Shown here in pieces: positions 62,490 through 64,000 of a DNA stretch of 64,000 bases (positions are counted from its first letter, which is position 1; every line of letters starts with the position of its first letter). The notes under the pieces are model-generated. The model did not search any database. It saw only the letters and a program-made list of their open reading frames with translations, and was not told where the DNA came from. The DNA is taken from positions 310,001 through 374,000 of the forward strand of contig NZ_LRDB01000012.1 of NCBI RefSeq assembly GCF_001592935.1. The letters are read 5' to 3'. The position numbers and the translations under genes were made by a program. The stretch comes from Roseivirga echinicomitans. GTDB taxonomy: Bacteria > Bacteroidota > Bacteroidia > Cytophagales > Cyclobacteriaceae.

Positions 62490-63125
62490 TTATTTATTCG
62501 GCTGTGGTGTATACCTTAAATAAGGTTTCACTACGCGATGACCTTTCGGGAATTTCGCAGGAATATCTTTAGTAGCAATGGAAGGGGAAACCACAGTGTC
62601 TTCTCCATCTTTCCAGTCGGCTGGAGTGGCAACACTATAATTGGCCGTTAATTGAAGTGAATCAATCACCCTTAAAAGTTCATGGAAGTTTCTGCCCGTT
62701 GAAGCTGGGTAAGTTAAAGTCAATTTTACCTTTTTGTCTGGACCAATAATGAATACAGAACGAACAGTTAGCGTATCATTTGCATTTGGATGGATCATGT
62801 CATAGAGGTTTGACACAGTTTTATCTTCATCTGCAATGATTGGGAAATTTACTGTTGTGTTTTGTGTCTCCTCAATGTCTTTAATCCAACCTTTGTGTGA
62901 TTCTAATCCATCGACTGAAACAGCTAGTACTTTTACGTTACGTTTCTCGAACTCTGATTTTAATTGAGCTGTGCGGCCTAATTCAGTGGTGCAAACCGGT
63001 GTGTAATCCGCTGGGTGTGAAAACAGCATTCCCCAGCTGTTGCCTAACCACTCATGAAAATTAATGGTGCCCTCAGTAGTTTCTGCTTTAAAATCTGGGG
63101 CAATGTCTCCTAATCTAATGCTCAT
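62490..63125 (-). CDS. 1-Cys peroxiredoxin (Prx6 family)
   Basis: 211 residues from ATG 63125 (MSIRLGDIAPDF). Peroxidatic cysteine C45 in HPADYTPVCTTELG; the Prx6-type C-terminal extension follows (GEDTVVSPSIATKDIPAKFPKGHRVVKPYLRYTPQP). No resolving cysteine is seen. It reduces peroxides in the cytoplasm. The -7 box TAGCTTTG precedes it. Confidence 0.92.
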   Translation of the reverse strand: MSIRLGDIAPDFKAETTEGTINFHEWLGNSWGMLFSHPADYTPVCTTELGRTAQLKSEFEKRNVKVLAVSVDGLESHKGWIKDIEETQNTTVNFPIIADEDKTVSNLYDMIHPNANDTLTVRSVFIIGPDKKVKLTLTYPASTGRNFHELLRVIDSLQLTANYSVATPADWKDGEDTVVSPSIATKDIPAKFPKGHRVVKPYLRYTPQPNK

Positions 63126-63160
63126 GTTTAATGATGTTTTATTGTGAACTAATTGATACG

Positions 63161-63168
63161 CAAAGCTA
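63161..63168 (-). promoter_or_regulatory. -7 box of the peroxiredoxin gene
   Basis: Minus-strand TAGCTTTG, matching TAnnTTTG, 35 bases before ATG 63125. The -33 is weak. Confidence 0.5.
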
Positions 63169-63261
63169 GTCATTTTGATTTATAAATATAAAGCCTATCG
63201 AAATAGTAGGGTAATTAATTTTAGAACAATTCAGAAAATCAGGTAGAGTCGAATTTTTCGT

Positions 63262-63801
63262 TTAAAGTTTGCGTGAAAGAGAGAACCCGACTAGAGAGAT
63301 TCCCCCTTGGCCGACATCCTCACCAGAAGAGATTACATTGATTTCGTAGCCAAATTCAGCATACAGTCCAAAGGATACCTTGGAACTCAGGTTGAAGTCA
63401 TAACCCGCTATTGCTGTGGGTTGGAAAACCGTGATGGAAGTGGAGCCAGTCCTAATCGGTTTATTGTCTCTCCAGTCAATATTCATAAACCAAATACTGG
63501 ATTTGAGTTCGTAATATAAGCCACTGGAGGCTGGTTTGAGATAGTGTTTGAAACCTATATTCAAGCCAAGACCGCCTCCTTCTTCATTATCATGCTCTCC
63601 GAAATCTTGTCTTCTGGCCATGTTGTAACCAATTCGGGTATTTAAAACATTGTGCTCATTTAAATTGAAAGCAGTTTTGGCCATAAACATCATTCCTGCT
63701 GGATACGCCTGAATATCTACTCCATACGACTCCATACTTTGAGCTTTGGCTGCTGAAAAGCAACAGCACATTCCAAATAATAAAGCCAATCTTATTTTCA
63801 T
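63262..63801 (-). CDS. Outer-membrane beta-barrel protein (small)
   Basis: 179 residues, signal peptide MKIRLALLFGMCCCFSAAKAQ, then barrel strands: YGVDIQAYPAGMMFMAKTAF, GGLGLNIGFKHYL, LYYELKSSIWFMN, AIAGYDFNLSSKVSFGLYAEFGYEI, ISLVGFSLSRKL at the end. Small eight-strand type. Function unknown. The GtrA-family gene lies 17 bases upstream on the same strand. Confidence 0.75.
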   Translation of the reverse strand: MKIRLALLFGMCCCFSAAKAQSMESYGVDIQAYPAGMMFMAKTAFNLNEHNVLNTRIGYNMARRQDFGEHDNEEGGGLGLNIGFKHYLKPASSGLYYELKSSIWFMNIDWRDNKPIRTGSTSITVFQPTAIAGYDFNLSSKVSFGLYAEFGYEINVISSGEDVGQGGISLVGFSLSRKL

Positions 63802-63818
63802 GCTTTTGATTAAAAAAG

Positions 63819-64000
63819 TCAGGAGGACGTGAAGGTGAAGTTATAGTTGGCGATAAAATTCCAGATTACCACAATTCCTATGGCCACTAATTTAGCCCAA
63901 TAAAAGGTCATCTTCTTCTTATTATTAACCAGTAAGTAGATGATTAAGTTGTTGATGATAAGGCCAATGAGGGCAATTAGAATATATTTTGAAAATTGAG
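63819..64000 (-). CDS. GtrA-family membrane protein, C-terminal part (cut by window edge)
   Basis: Open from the window edge (64000) to TGA at 63819-63821, about 60 codons. Reading QFSKYILIALIGLIINNLII then YWAKLVAIGIVVIWNFIANYNFTF gives two membrane helices and the closing WNF...N(Y)xFTF motif typical of GtrA proteins (polyprenyl-linked sugar flippases/translocases). The N-terminal helices are outside the window. Confidence 0.75.
   Translation of the reverse strand, partial: QFSKYILIALIGLIINNLIIYLLVNNKKKMTFYWAKLVAIGIVVIWNFIANYNFTFTSS

Noticed and set aside
1-64000. tRNA, rRNA or riboswitch genes
   Set aside because: No cloverleaf, rRNA-like or recognised riboswitch sequence was seen on either strand by eye; a covariance-model search could still find short RNAs.

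Overview
The window looks like chromosomal DNA of a marine-type Bacteroidota, most likely the Cytophagales (Roseivirga/Fulvivirga-like; the family level is inference). Support comes from AT-rich DNA, promoters of the Bacteroidota form TTTG-N19/20-TAnnTTTG, SusC/TonB-type outer-membrane proteins with carboxypeptidase-regulatory N-domains, a HmuY/HmuR-type haem locus, a type III glutamine synthetase, periplasmic-TPR histidine kinases and a fused E1 alpha/beta dehydrogenase. There is no rRNA, tRNA, CRISPR array, recognisable insertion sequence or prophage.

Layout. 1-5 kb: two tandem paralogous TPR histidine kinases and one LuxR-type response regulator. 5-12.3 kb: a run of secreted or membrane proteins of unknown function, separated by strong palindromes. 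12.3-18.1 kb: two co-directional 900-990 aa outer-membrane receptors; the start codon of the second lies inside a perfect 18-bp inverted repeat. 18.2-19.6 kb: a four-gene operon joined by start/stop overlaps (50-aa peptide, DUF2975, YozG-type HTH, DUF4870). 19.6-29.1 kb: hemB, two hydrolases, a fatty acid desaturase, a stand-alone GroES-like protein, a truncated MscS-like protein, and an aminopeptidase P/GNAT/RidA cluster. 29.2-34.4 kb: a haem-uptake locus made of an atypical regulator, HmuR-like receptor, HmuY-like lipoprotein and a DUF6607-like protein. The regulator and receptor genes share a 16-bp operator-like motif next to their -7 boxes.

34.5-49 kb is mostly housekeeping: alanine dehydrogenase, E1 alpha/beta fusion, haem-binding protein, mtaB, glnN, leuS. 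A heptanucleotide array begins in the leuS stop codon. 49-53 kb: a small secreted protein bracketed by three inverted-pair (BIME-like) repeats, then an FtsX/MacB permease. 53-59.5 kb: a large beta-helix-like protein, a RapA-type SWI2/SNF2 ATPase and cbpA-cbpM. 59.7-64 kb: small enzymes and stress proteins (SnoaL, methyltransferase, TfoX-N, DUF1059, DUF4197, 1-Cys peroxiredoxin, a beta-barrel protein) and the C-terminal end of a GtrA-family gene cut by the window edge.

The best candidates for something new are the haem locus with its non-canonical receiver regulator and duplicated operator, the start-codon hairpin between the two receptors, the coupled micro-operon at 18.2-19.6 kb, and the scattered palindromic repeat families, whose mobilising transposase is not in the window. 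All functional calls are from reading sequence, without database searches.
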